A stretch of DNA of 64,000 nt, taken from assembly GCA_947396885.1 (NCBI GenBank), contig OX377201.1, positions 111,305,727 to 111,369,726 on the forward strand, written 5' to 3'. The notes beneath the pieces were generated by a model. That model was not told the DNA's origin. It saw nothing but the letters and a program-made list of their open reading frames with translations, and searched no databases. The stretch is from Heligmosomoides polygyrus polygyrus (Eukaryota; Nematoda; Chromadorea; Rhabditida; Heligmosomidae). A program made the translations under genes and the position numbers. This document shows positions 26,085 to 37,000 of this stretch, piece by piece (position 1 is the first letter of the stretch; each line of letters starts with the position of its first letter).

Positions 26085-28489
26085 GAATGCACTATCGGAA
26101 GTTAAGCCTCGGATCGAGTTGCTCGACTTCAGTGGGAATTGCTTCCCAACTATTCTGGCCCAGAATCTCTGAAACTGTGTCAAGCTGATGTATCTGGATC
26201 TGTCCGACAACAAAATCTCTGAGGTTCGATTTAGCAACATTTGGTGTAGCTCCAGTTGCCGGGTCTTAAGCTTATGCTCCGACTCCGTGAGCATCTGAGG
26301 CTCTGTCTCACATAATCCTCTGGGGGATTTGACGCTAAGGGCCTTTCATACTTCGCGACGGGAGCGACTGGGACGACGGATGTAGTGTGGTGTACGTAAT
26401 TGCACCATGACACCTATTTCTTGTCAGTCTGTCAATCAGTGAACACAGACACTAGCAAACAGTCATATTACGTACGTCATAAATCTGACACTCAAAAAGG
26501 AGTCTAATAGGTAGCACGCCTTAAATCGATCTGAAGAATGGCAGAATAGGAATCGTTTCCTTCGAACACTGGTGCGCATGGTGTAATTACGTACCCCACA
26601 CTCCATCCGTCGCCGGAGTGAAGTATTTATGAACAGGCGACACAAGCGACGAAAGCGACAACGCTCTAGTATGAACAGATTTCGGCGGCGGTCGCTCGGT
26701 TTTAATAGATTTGCCTGTTTTGCACAGGCAACGAGTCGCTCTATTCGCCAAGTATGAACAGACCCTAAGGTACGGCAAGTGATACGGTTAATTCTTCCAG
26801 TCTTCCGAGTCAAGCTTAGAGATAGGATGAAGCTCTCAGCTAATGATAATTCTAGGAAGAAGCTGCTGAAGTGCATGACTTCAGAACTGTTCTCAGCAAG
26901 TTTTTGTAGCTCTTTGGATGCCTCACGGTTGGAACATTCTCGATCTACGAATAGAGTCTCTATTCCGACATAGCAGCCTAGCTGTCTGTCTTCTAGCCTC
27001 CCTCCACCCCTCCTTCTCCTTCAAAGGTTCGGTCGATCCAAACATGTTTCTAACCAAGGAGTTTTGTTTCAGATCAGCAATTTCGAGCTGATGAACCTGC
27101 CCCAGCTCAAGGAGCTTTGGCTGCAGAACAATCAGCTGAGTGAGATTCATCCGATGGCGTTCATGAACGTGCCGCAGCTGCAGTACCTCTACATGAGGGA
27201 CAACCTGATCGGCAGCTTTGACGGAAATCGTCTACAGGCATTCCAGCGCCTCCAGATCCTCGACGTAACCAACAGTATCCTTCAGAAGGTGAGTATTTCA
27301 TTGACCCTGTAGAAGAACGCCTTCTCAACTAGCTTATTCATCTGGTGTCCCTAAAAGGCCTGCACTGAAAAGTTACCTATTCAGCTGCGGAGCTGAAGGA
27401 TCTTAGGAGTCTGAAGCAAGTTCGCCTGGATGGAAATTTGATTGAAAAGATCGACACACTCGCCTTCTCAAACAATCCGAATCTTCAACTAATCAGCATT
27501 CAGGTCAGTATTTTCTACATTGCAGTCAGTGTTGTATTTTTCAAGGAGAATATTAATGTAGTTACTTGTAGAATAACAACATTGTGCAAGTCGCCGGAAA
27601 CAGTTTCGACTCACTTGACCAGCTGTTGGTTTTTTTGCTGGCGAATAACTCGATTCAGTCGATAGGTTAGTTTGCAGTGCTTGTTTCATCCCTTTCAGTA
27701 TAGCTATACATTTATTTGTGTTTACTATATGTTGTTTTCAACATTGTTTACTTTTACAAACTTTTTCACTTCAAAATGAACTAGACGAGTTGGAGCACTC
27801 GTTTAGTTGGAAGTGACCACGTTAAACGATGGAACGAAATCGAAGTAGACTTCTTGCGGCGCACCGTCGATGCCTTTCCTCGTCGTCTTCGCCCCTGCAT
27901 TCGCAGCAAAGAAGAATAAATAAAATACAAGTGGTGCTATTCTTATCGACAGATCATTGTTGACATTTTCTATATAAACTTGTTAAATTTTATAATGTGT
28001 TGTCATTTCTAACGTTTACGTTTAGTGCGTCAATACTTTTTACGCATCCTGTATTATCATCCGGTTTTGTTTGTTTCAAACCTTTTTGTTTTTCATTGTT
28101 AATGTGTATTTTTGTTCATTTTTTACTATTTAAACAAAGTATCTTTTGTCACGGCCGCTCACTGTTCAGAAGGGGAATGCTTGATGGCGTGCGCAATCTG
28201 CAAGGGCTAAGCCTACGCAACAACTGGCTGTCGTCAGTGGATGAGAACGCGTTCGCATCACTCCGACAGCTCACCACACTCGATCTGGCTCATGGCCTGA
28301 CGAAGATCCGGAAGGTGAGGATTCAGTGAGGATTCTTTTGATCGTTCGTACTTAGAGATTACGGCGGGCGTTTTCAGAGGACGTTCTCGCACCAGACGAA
28401 ACTCTTCTGGTTGGACCTTTCGAAGAACCAGTTGGCCAGCTTTGAGGATGGCACGTTCGACGCGAAAATCGCCAACATTCTTCTCGATG
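26085..28489 (+). CDS. Leucine-rich repeat protein gene, partial, with an in-frame stop in its first visible exon
   Basis: Exons: 26085-26223, 27073-27292, 27385-27503, 27572-27665, about 28170-28314, 28378-28489. Phase is kept from the first exon to 27665 and again from 28314 to 28378. The 27665/28170 junction is unresolved: no donor/acceptor pair there gives both phase and repeat spacing. Each exon encodes extracellular-type LRRs of 23-24 residues (LKELWLQNNQLSEI, LKQVRLDGNLIEKI, LSLRNNWLSSVDENAF, LFWLDLSKNQLASF), and the spacing runs correctly across introns, which decided the donor at 27293. TGA at 26170-26172 interrupts the first exon between ILAQNL and NCVKLM. No signal peptide, transmembrane segment or LRR cap was found, so both ends are missing. 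Family role (adhesion, receptor or matrix protein) cannot be narrowed. The intron 26224-27072 holds a Harbinger-like MITE. Confidence 0.75.
26339..26765. mobile_element. PIF/Harbinger-like MITE (427 bp) in an LRR-gene intron
   Basis: The target duplication is TAA at 26336-26338 and 26766-26768, with ends GGGCCTTTCATACTTCGC / AGTATGAACAGACCC. An internal copy of the end motif (TATGAACAGGCGAC near 26630) suggests a composite. It is closely related to 32042-32500. Confidence 0.75.
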
Positions 28490-29670
28490 GTCGGTAGTTT
28501 TAACTGGAATTTTATCCCACCTTTTAAATTTTTGGAATCGATCTTTGCAGTTCTTTTCGCTAAGTTTCGCCTAGATGTGAGACGTCGTTTTTTTTTCGTC
28601 TTTCTATTCTGCTCAAGATTTCGTCTTTTCGGGTAGTTATGGACTTCTTTATCGCGCTAGCGACCTCTAAAGGGGTAGTGGATCAATCCTAGTGGGTGGG
28701 ATCTCTAGAAAAGCGCATAGAACACGCACCGGAAGACGCTCCCGGATAGGAAATAGCCGAACACTATCCTCTCTTAGGCTTGCCGTCCGTGCATGTCCTT
28801 CTAACCAGTTTATTTTTAATATTTTCGCCGTTGTGAGACAGAGAGAGGCGCACTCCTCCACAGCTACTATAGCTTTTTTAGCGCTTTAGCTTTATGGCAT
28901 ACTTTTTCGTCTTAGTCAAGTTTTTATCGATTCAAACTTCAGTCATCTTCAGAGCTCATCTGCAATAGATATGTATATTTACATTCCTCGTTTTAAAGAA
29001 AATCCGCTGTTCTGCGATGATGAGTTCGACTAGTTCCTACGGTACTTAGTGACAAACCGAGTGCGCACGTTCCTTCCGTACCAGTCCGAAATCACTTGTG
29101 CCGGTCCAAAGAAATACGTCGGTGTTAGGTGAGTTCTATTTCGCTGTTTGGCGTTCATTCTTTGCCGTTTTTAATGATAGTCTGCATTTTGATGCCGTAT
29201 TGTGTTGTTTTGTGCTTTTCTTGCCACCAATTCATCTTATTACTTTTTGATCTTCCTGGGACCTGATAAAGTAATGGTCAGTTATTTTTAAAGCCTAACT
29301 TGGGTCTGTGCTGATCGAGAGGGTGTACAGATTGTTGAATCCTTTCGGAAGCTTCAAAAATTCTCCCTGATGTATGGGCTCTAGGAAAAGTTCAAAAGAG
29401 ACGGCGATGCGGCATGGGAGTAGGAGCGCAACTGCAATTTCAGGGTCGCTCATACCGACTAAGATATATTTCATAGATTTTATTCCTAAAATATTCATAT
29501 TCGTTAAGGCCTGTTCATACTCCGTGACGGCAGCGACGGGGGGCGACAAAGCAAAGCATACCTATCGATTTTTCTCAGGCAACGGCTCGGCACTGGTCAT
29601 TACGTATCCTTCGCCCTGTCGCCTCCTCCTGTGCCGTCGCTCCCGTCGCGAAGTATGAACAGGCCCTTAC
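28318..29670 (+). repeat. Segmental duplication, source copy (about 1.35 kb)
   Basis: This is nearly identical to 23399-25049 once the SINE in that copy is removed. It contains the last LRR exon (28378-28489), its flanking introns and a Harbinger-like MITE (29517-29666, TTA duplications). It carries an 11-13-bp tandem extra at 28318-28330 absent from the other copy. Sequence 28490-29500 has no exon I can support. Confidence 0.88.
29517..29666. mobile_element. PIF/Harbinger-like MITE
   Basis: TTA at 29514-29516 and 29667-29669; ends AGGCCTGTTCATACTC / GTATGAACAGGCCC. It is the orthologous copy of 24888-25045. Confidence 0.72.
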
Positions 29671-29817
29671 TGGCTTTAGGTGAATTACAGCTATTCGGTT
29701 GGTAACGATCTTTTTTTGAGTACTTTTTTCATGTTTATCTTCTATCTCTCGGGGTCGATGAGTTCGTACTACACTACTGCTGGCCTCTGCAGGTAAAGGT
29801 CAAGGTCAGGCACGCAT

Positions 29818-30090
29818 TTAACACGATGACGACCTATGACACGTTGCCGTGCCCTCCCCCCCCCCCCCCCAGTTTCGACTTCTTAGTACCGCATGACACG
29901 ATGCCGTGTCACAGTCTTGCGATTTTTAAAATCGTATTCAAATCTTTCGAAGCAACTTTGTTGTGTTGTGTGCACTTCATGAGCTTCTCGACAGTTGTGG
30001 CTTCAGTTAACAAACAACTTTCGACGTTGCAAAAAATCGGTTGGTCCCACGCGCCAGGAGCGCGAAAATCGCGCGGTCGTTAGCGTGTTA
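29818..30090. mobile_element. piggyBac-type MITE with TTAA ends
   Basis: TTAA lies at 29818-29821 and 30087-30090, with inner ends CACGATGACGACC / GGTCGTTAGCGTG, related to the CCCATTGACGACCGCG ends of the element at 37364-38002. It contains a poly-C run (about 29858-29870). Confidence 0.65.
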
Positions 30091-30360
30091 AATCCTGTCA
30101 ACGATGTCCCGTAGATGTGGAATGCATGGTGTGGGCGCACAAATGGATCGGCTAACTCCGCCCTTAGCCTTTATTTCGTCGTCTTGAATTAGGTCGTTGC
30201 ATATGAAATGGCAGATTTTGACTGAAAACTTTGTCAGATCACAGCTTTTGCTTGGAGGCAATTTTATTGATCGAAACAAGCACCGCTGCAATTAATGCAT
30301 TTTTCCCATCGCGACAATAGCTTAGACGTTCCATCTTTGTAAAAATCAGAACTACGAGGA

Positions 30361-30690
30361 TTAATAAAACATAAGAAGATCGTTGTTTTCCACATCATCT
30401 TGGTTGCTGAATTTTTTGTCCTTCACATGACGATCTAAATGCTTGATAAGAATGGTAATCGGTAGGGGACAGATCTGGTGAATATGCTGGATGTGGAAGA
30501 GTTTTGTATCCCAATTCGTCCATTTTCTGAACAACAATTTTTGAAACGTGCGTACACTCGTTGTCATGCACTAGGATTGGGCCTCTTCGACTGACCGATG
30601 CCAGCTGTTTTTCAATCAACTTCTGGTGCCTCACTTCAACCTCGGCACAGTACTTCGCGTCAACCCCGAAATGCTGTGCTAGATCCTTCT
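30361..30690 (-). pseudogene. Mariner transposase relic, catalytic C-terminal part
   Basis: Read leftwards, a frame opens with KDLAQHFGVDAKYCAEVEV and reaches HDNECTHVS ... HPAYSPDLSPTDYH. Thirty-four residues separate the two aspartates, the DD34D spacing of mariner. A frameshift near 30430 splits the last part (KKFSNQDDVEN). The first catalytic Asp region and the N-terminus are gone. Confidence 0.8.
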
Positions 30691-30691
30691 A

Positions 30692-30890
30692 GTACGCGCC
30701 ACGCATTCTAGTTCAACCGATCGCCGTGGAAGCAATGCATACTGAGTGCATACTTGCCCTGCACAAATTTAGCGACCCGGAGGCGTGAAAGGTTCGGTTG
30801 GCCTGGGCAGGAAGCCCGGACCAGGAACCTAGAGTAATCGGCTGAACGCGGCAGGCGACGCCTCCTTCGTCTGGGCTGCCACATGCGTTC
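30692..30890 (-). mobile_element. tRNA-derived SINE, diverged
   Basis: Antisense landmarks GCCACGCATTCTAGTTC, GGTTCGGTTGGCCTGGGC, GCCCGGACCAGGAACC and GCGACGCCTCCTTCGTCTGG occur in the right order and spacing. It abuts the mariner relic. Confidence 0.7.
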
Positions 30891-31037
30891 ACTTGGCAAA
30901 GGCGTTCAATTGAACGAATAAAGGTCTTGAGAGGTTTTACTGTTTGAGTCTATAACTTCCTTACATTTTAAGCTTTATTGTTGGGAGTGAAGCTATTAGA
31001 ATCGCCTCAATTTCACTCAATTCCTCATGCCTTCTAG

Positions 31038-34000
31038 ACTAAAAGATCTCATGACAAAGAAGATCAACGACACGTTGACGGAAGGCATGAAGACACTCGG
31101 CTTCAACGAACAGGGCCAATGGTAGTGTTCATTAGCTGTTCATTAGCTCTTTAGCCGAATACGACAGCTTTTCAGGTCGCTCACCTCGGCGCTGATTCAC
31201 GGCCTACGTGGAGCACCGACTGGTCGAATGGACGGCGGCGCAGCGCTGGAGCAGGCTGCCGCTGGCCTGCCTTTTCTAAACACAATTTCGCAGGTACTTT
31301 TGCTTCTGGCAACATTGTTATCACGACAGTATCGCTAGGCCTGCAGCTTGAGCATTACTTAAGTTTTTGCGTCTCACGATCGACATCCTATATTTCGAAA
31401 AGTCGCGTTCTAAAGTGGCTTTGAACTAGGTTTAGCGTAAGGACGTTTAAAATAGTAAGTGATGGCCGGCATTACCCGGTTACGTTACCCATTTCGTTCT
31501 CGCTAAGGACGTAGAGGGGGTGGGGTGTCGATAGGAGGCTCTCCTATATAGAGGCTATGTTAGCCCAGGCGAGAAGATTTATTTTGTAAAAAAGCACTAT
31601 TATTCTTTCAGGACTCCAGAGGTCGAGGAGAGATCAAAAAAGGGGTCGCCCAGAGGGGTTATTTGGGGTGCTGACCACGAATCTGACATTCGTTTTACGC
31701 TGGAGTTTCAGAGAAATCGGTGACCATTACCTTAGTCACCCGTACCTACCATACTCCAGCGTAATACGAAACCGGAGCGAAGCTCGGGCGAAATTTTTTT
31801 TGAACTCTCCTCGACCTCAAGAGTCCGAAAGTACAATAGTGCCAAATACGCTACAGTACATGAGGAGACAACAGACTCATGCTTGCATTAGAGCGCGAAA
31901 TTGACATCGACATTTGCCCGCTGTCGAGGCGTTGCACCCGTGGATTGCGGGCAAGAAGGCGCTCGAAGGTTTCCGCGCTCCACCGCCAACGGGCATGTCA
32001 GTCACTTGCCTCCCGTGTACTATAGTTCCACTCCATTTTATCCCTGTTCATACTTCGCTCCGGCAACTACAAGAGTGACGAGAGCGACTAGGGCGACAGA
32101 CGTAGTGTGGTGTACGCAATTGCACCATAGCGCCTCTTTCTTGTCAGTTAGTTAATCAGTGAACACAGACACTAGCAAACAGTCATTTTACCTACATCAT
32201 CAATATGACACTCAAAAGAAGTATATTGTCATGCCTTACATTGATCTGAAGAATGGCTGAATAGGAACCGTCTCCTTGGAACACTAGTGCGATATGGTGT
32301 AATTACGTACTCCACACTCCGTCCGTAGCTCCCGTCGCCGTCGCGAAGTATGAACAGGCGACAGCAGCGACGAGAGCGACTGGAGCAATAGCGGCAGAAC
32401 TCGCGTGTGAACAGTTCTTGGCGACGCTCACTCGGTTTTCATCAATTTGCATGTTTTGCACGGGCGACGAATCGCTCTCCTCGCGAAGTGTGAACGGACC
32501 TTAAGGCAGATTGTAGGATGGAAGACACTGACGATGGGTGCGCGGATGGTAGTCGCTCTTGTCGCGAAATATGAACAGGCTCTAATGCAAGCTGTATGGT
32601 CCCAAAGAGTAGCCTTTTCTACATGACAGCCTTGACTCTTCCGTAAACGGCACAAAGACCATGCCACATCCAGGATTTCCAGGCGATTCCTGTAATGCGA
32701 AACATGCCTCGTGTCGATGTGGGAGTGCAACCCGGCGCAGAAACCGTGGTGAATCCGAACCTGAACTCGGCTATCGAGCAAGTTACTTTATGTCCTTTTT
32801 GCCTTTCGCGCCTAACTAAGGTACTGTTTTAAGTTCACCGCTCCACTTGTGCGTTTCGCCACCGGTGGTCAGCCGGTCGCGAGCGACATCGAGCAGTAGA
32901 TCCAGTCGATCCCGAACTTCATAGTGAATGTGCCAGGGCTCGGAAACGTTGACATTAGCAAGGTCGGTCTCTTCTGGAATTCCTGTTGAGTCTTTACAGC
33001 CACTTTTCCTGACATAGCCTGCTGTCGCTAATCCAACAGCTATCATCTATCCATGTCTAATTCCACTGTCCGCTTATCTACGGACTTCGTTACAGCTGGA
33101 CCCGAATTTTGTGGCTCACGTGCTTCGTGGCGATCAAATTCCCGGCATCCCGAAAGAGACACTAGATGGCATTGTTCAGCAACACATGCTGAAGATGCAC
33201 GAAGTAGCAGCAGCGGCCCAGAGCGGAAGGATGGTGAAGTACGGAGAAAAGGTGCATTTATTTATTTTATTTATTTATTTTATTTATTCAAGCGTGGGTT
33301 AGAAAATCATCACACGCGTAAAAAAACGATCGAAAATAACATGAGAAATTTTAGAAAATTACATCGACATAACACCATCTACAAAAAGTTTTTACGAGCA
33401 ACAAGGTGTCTAAAACGAAATGTTGGCATGTTAATAACATTTTCATCATCACCTAGGAGTAGGTTGAGCTCCTTAAGATTTCGATACGTGAGGAAGTTCG
33501 ACCTAACTTTAGACCTAACAACTCTGGGATACAACCTAAGTCTTCCTATCCGATTTCTGGTCAGTGGCACACCAAAAAACTCTGTAGGGTCTATTGAGAG
33601 CTTCCTAGTTATAATTTTGAATAGCATGATCAGATCCGTTATCTTCCGCCTACTGCACAGGGAGGGTAAACCTAGTTGTCTGGCCCTATCAGCCCCATTG
33701 GGAATGTCGGCATAGCCCATTCTAAAGCACCTCATGAACAGCTTTCTCGTGTAGTTGTTTTGGACGCTTTCAAGGAGCTTAATAAATTTCGTTTGACAGG
33801 GATTAAACACAGTGGTGGCAAATTCCATGATGGGTCTCACATAGCATATGTAGGCACGTAAGAGAGTCTTAGGGTCGTTTGTCTTCAGTACCTTGAACAG
33901 GTTATAAGTCCGATAGTTAGCTTTGTTTACAAGCGTTTCGTAGTGCGCACCAAAATTGAGGTCACTAGGTACGAGAATGCCTAAGTCCTTAGTTTCCGTA

Positions 34001-37000
34001 ACCTGCTCCAGGTTAATGCCCTTAAGCATATAAATTGGAGAGTACGTCTGGTGCTTAGACTGTATTGCAAGACATCGCGATTTCTCAGCAGCAAGAGGAA
34101 GCTCCCAGCGTTCTGCTCATTTTTCAATAAAATTGATGGCTTCTTGAACTTCATTGGATACCGCAGGTTGGTCAACCTCTTTGTAAATTTTTACGTCGTC
34201 GGCGTACATTTTACATGAAACTCCAAATCCGGATACAGCGTCAGGAAGCTCATAGGTGTACAACAAAAAAAAGACCGGTGATAGAACTCCGCCCTGAGGT
34301 ACCCCACTAGAAGCTGGATAGATCGAGGAATAATTGCTTCCCACTTTGACCTGATACGTCCTTCCTGAGAGAAAGTTTCTAGTCCAGTCCACAATCATAG
34401 GGTGAATACCAACCCTTGCCAATTTGAATAATAGTTTTTCCAGGGGAACCTTATCAAAAGCCTTGGAGAAGTCAAAGTAGACAACATCGGTTCGATTTTT
34501 GTTCTCCATAGCTTTTGTCCAATCATTTAGTGAACTGAGAACTGCAGTCTCCACTGAACGCTCTTTCATAAATCCAAACTGCTCCTTAGAAATGATGCCC
34601 TTATCCTCGATATGCTGCAGTATATGTCTTTTTACAATTTTTTCAAAGGTTCTTGCGAACACAGAAGTTATGCTGATGGGTCGATAATTGCCAGGGTTAC
34701 TGTACGGAGGCTTTTTGCGGATGGGGGTAACAAACGCATGCCTCCACCTTCGTGGAACTTCACCCTTCATATAACTCACGTTGAAAATCAGTTCTAAGGG
34801 AAATGCAATATACTCAATGACGTTTTGAATAAAGGATAGCGGAAGAAAGTCCGGAGAGACTGACTGAGACTTGGGCCACTTCGACAGTATTTCAAAAATT
34901 TCTTCTTTATGGAACCATAGTGAAGAGTTCATTTGAGGAAAACTGGGAAGAGATTCACATTGGACTGCCGTGAATACAGTGTTGACCTCCAATGGGATGC
35001 TGAATACTTTTTGGAATTCTTCCGCAAGTAAATTTGCCTTTTCCATAGCTGACGACACAGATACTCCCTCAGAATTTAACAGGTTTGGAATGCTTTCATT
35101 TCCCCCGGAACGCGATCTAACATATTTGTAGAAAGCCGTTTTGTCCGCAGAAAAGATACTCCTCTTTTCAATGTAGATATTGTACCGAAATAGGGCCTTA
35201 TTTAACCTTCTACTGAAGCGTTCGTAGCTAACCCAGTCCCTGATATTGGAAGAATCAGTAGCTATATTCCATAACACAGCCTGACGATTCATCATTCTCT
35301 TGAGGTACTCCGGAAGGCCTAACTTATATGGATCAATCCTTCTTATAGGGACATATAAATCTATCAACTGATGGAGAATATGAAGGAATGTTTCATACAT
35401 TTCGTCAACTGTTTCTATACTTCTGAGGGTCCCTACCCAATCTATATCAGCTAAATACTCCTTGATCTTTCCATAATTTGCTGCTCTAAAATCTCTAAGT
35501 GGCATCGCACTGCTAGCGTTAACGTTTTCTGGTCGCGCAATTTTAAATCCTATTGTTGCATGATCACTACTGCCCAAAGGAGGCCCAACTTCGACATCTT
35601 GTACCAAATTGGGAACATTGCATAGAATTAGATCTAAAAAAGAATTACCTCTGGTGGGCTTTAATACCAGCTGTTGGAATCCATGAGCATCAAAAACGTC
35701 TCGGAAGGAATTTGTGATCGTGTCGCTAGTACCGGCTACCAGATTGGGCAAATTGAAGTCACCCAAAAGAACACAAGGGGCGCTACAGGTGCTGAAGTCG
35801 CTGATGACCTTGCCTAATCTGATGGACTCAGCGACATTACATGATGGTGCTCGGTAAATGGCAACAAGGCGGAAAGAGCTGGTAGCCTGCCCAACGTCGC
35901 AAATTAAAATTTCGTAGGAATCCTTGATGGATTCTTAGAAAATAACATCATAGGGGATGTAATTCTTCAAAAGCAGTATAACTCCACCACCTTTCTTAAA
36001 AGCACGATCACACCTGATACCGATATACTCCTTACCGGCGTGACTCAAGAGAGGACTCAAATCATTTCCCGACGTGAGCCACGTCTCAGTCAGAACCACG
36101 ACATCGTAGTTGTTAAAACAGAGGTGTGAGACTAAAGATATACTGTTTTATCCAGAGATCTAACACAGAGTAAGCATGAGATCGGAAGACTGCAATTCCT
36201 CAGAGAGCCTAACAGTTTCCTGAAGGACTGTTAGGCTCAGAAGCAAACGTTGCATCCCCGAGGTCAGGGTGTGGAGAGTGGGGTCGCGATCCCCCCCCCC
36301 CCCCCCCCCCCGTATCGATGGAGTACGAACGGGATCACCGCCACTACCCCACCTAGTTAGGCGATCTTCTCGCCTACGATCCCGCTCCTCCTTTGTTAGA
36401 GATGGGCGTAGGTAGATGCCCTTTTGAGGAGGGAAGAAACGTAGGCGAGGAGCCCTTTTAACTGCCTCAGTTTGAAATCTGCTGGTTGGGAGCACAACCT
36501 TTACAAGTCTAGCTCTGCTCTGTCCGGGTTTGCCCATACGATATACAGCCGTTGGTATACACTCGATGTCTAGGAAATCTAGAATCTGTCTTACACAAGT
36601 ACAATCGTGAGCAATCTTGGCAGCGGCACTACCACTAGGTGACTCTGGGATGTTGGATAAAACGATGGAGCGCTTTAGCTCCCTATCAGGTTCCGGAGAA
36701 AGATTAGTGTTTGAATTATTATCAGGCAATCTACTATTCCTGACCGTTTCCGACGACACCGAAGAGTTGTTAATTATTTCTTTAAGAGATGAGTTTTCCT
36801 CCCTCAATTTTTGCATCTCCGTAAGCAGGTCGCTATTCCGTCTGTTTAGCTCCTTGATCTCCTCACGCGTTTGCACTAGAAGTTCGAATACGAGCCGTAT
36901 GTAGTCCGGCACATTTCCGTCTCTCACTGCATCCTGTAGTCGTCATGCGCAGGCTTCTCCTCGTCGACGTTGTTCTTCGTGGAGGACCTGGTAGTCTTCC

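Noticed and set aside
32816..33046. Minus-strand ORF of 76 codons with EPWHIHYEV wording suggesting a peptidase
   Set aside because: The plus strand over the same bases has a phase-consistent exon (32834-32962) with splice sites; the minus ORF has no neighbours or full domain.
33053..33715. Plus-strand ORF of 220 codons
   Set aside because: It crosses a splice donor and continues antisense through the LINE tail and ORF2; only 33096-33251, in another frame, is coding.
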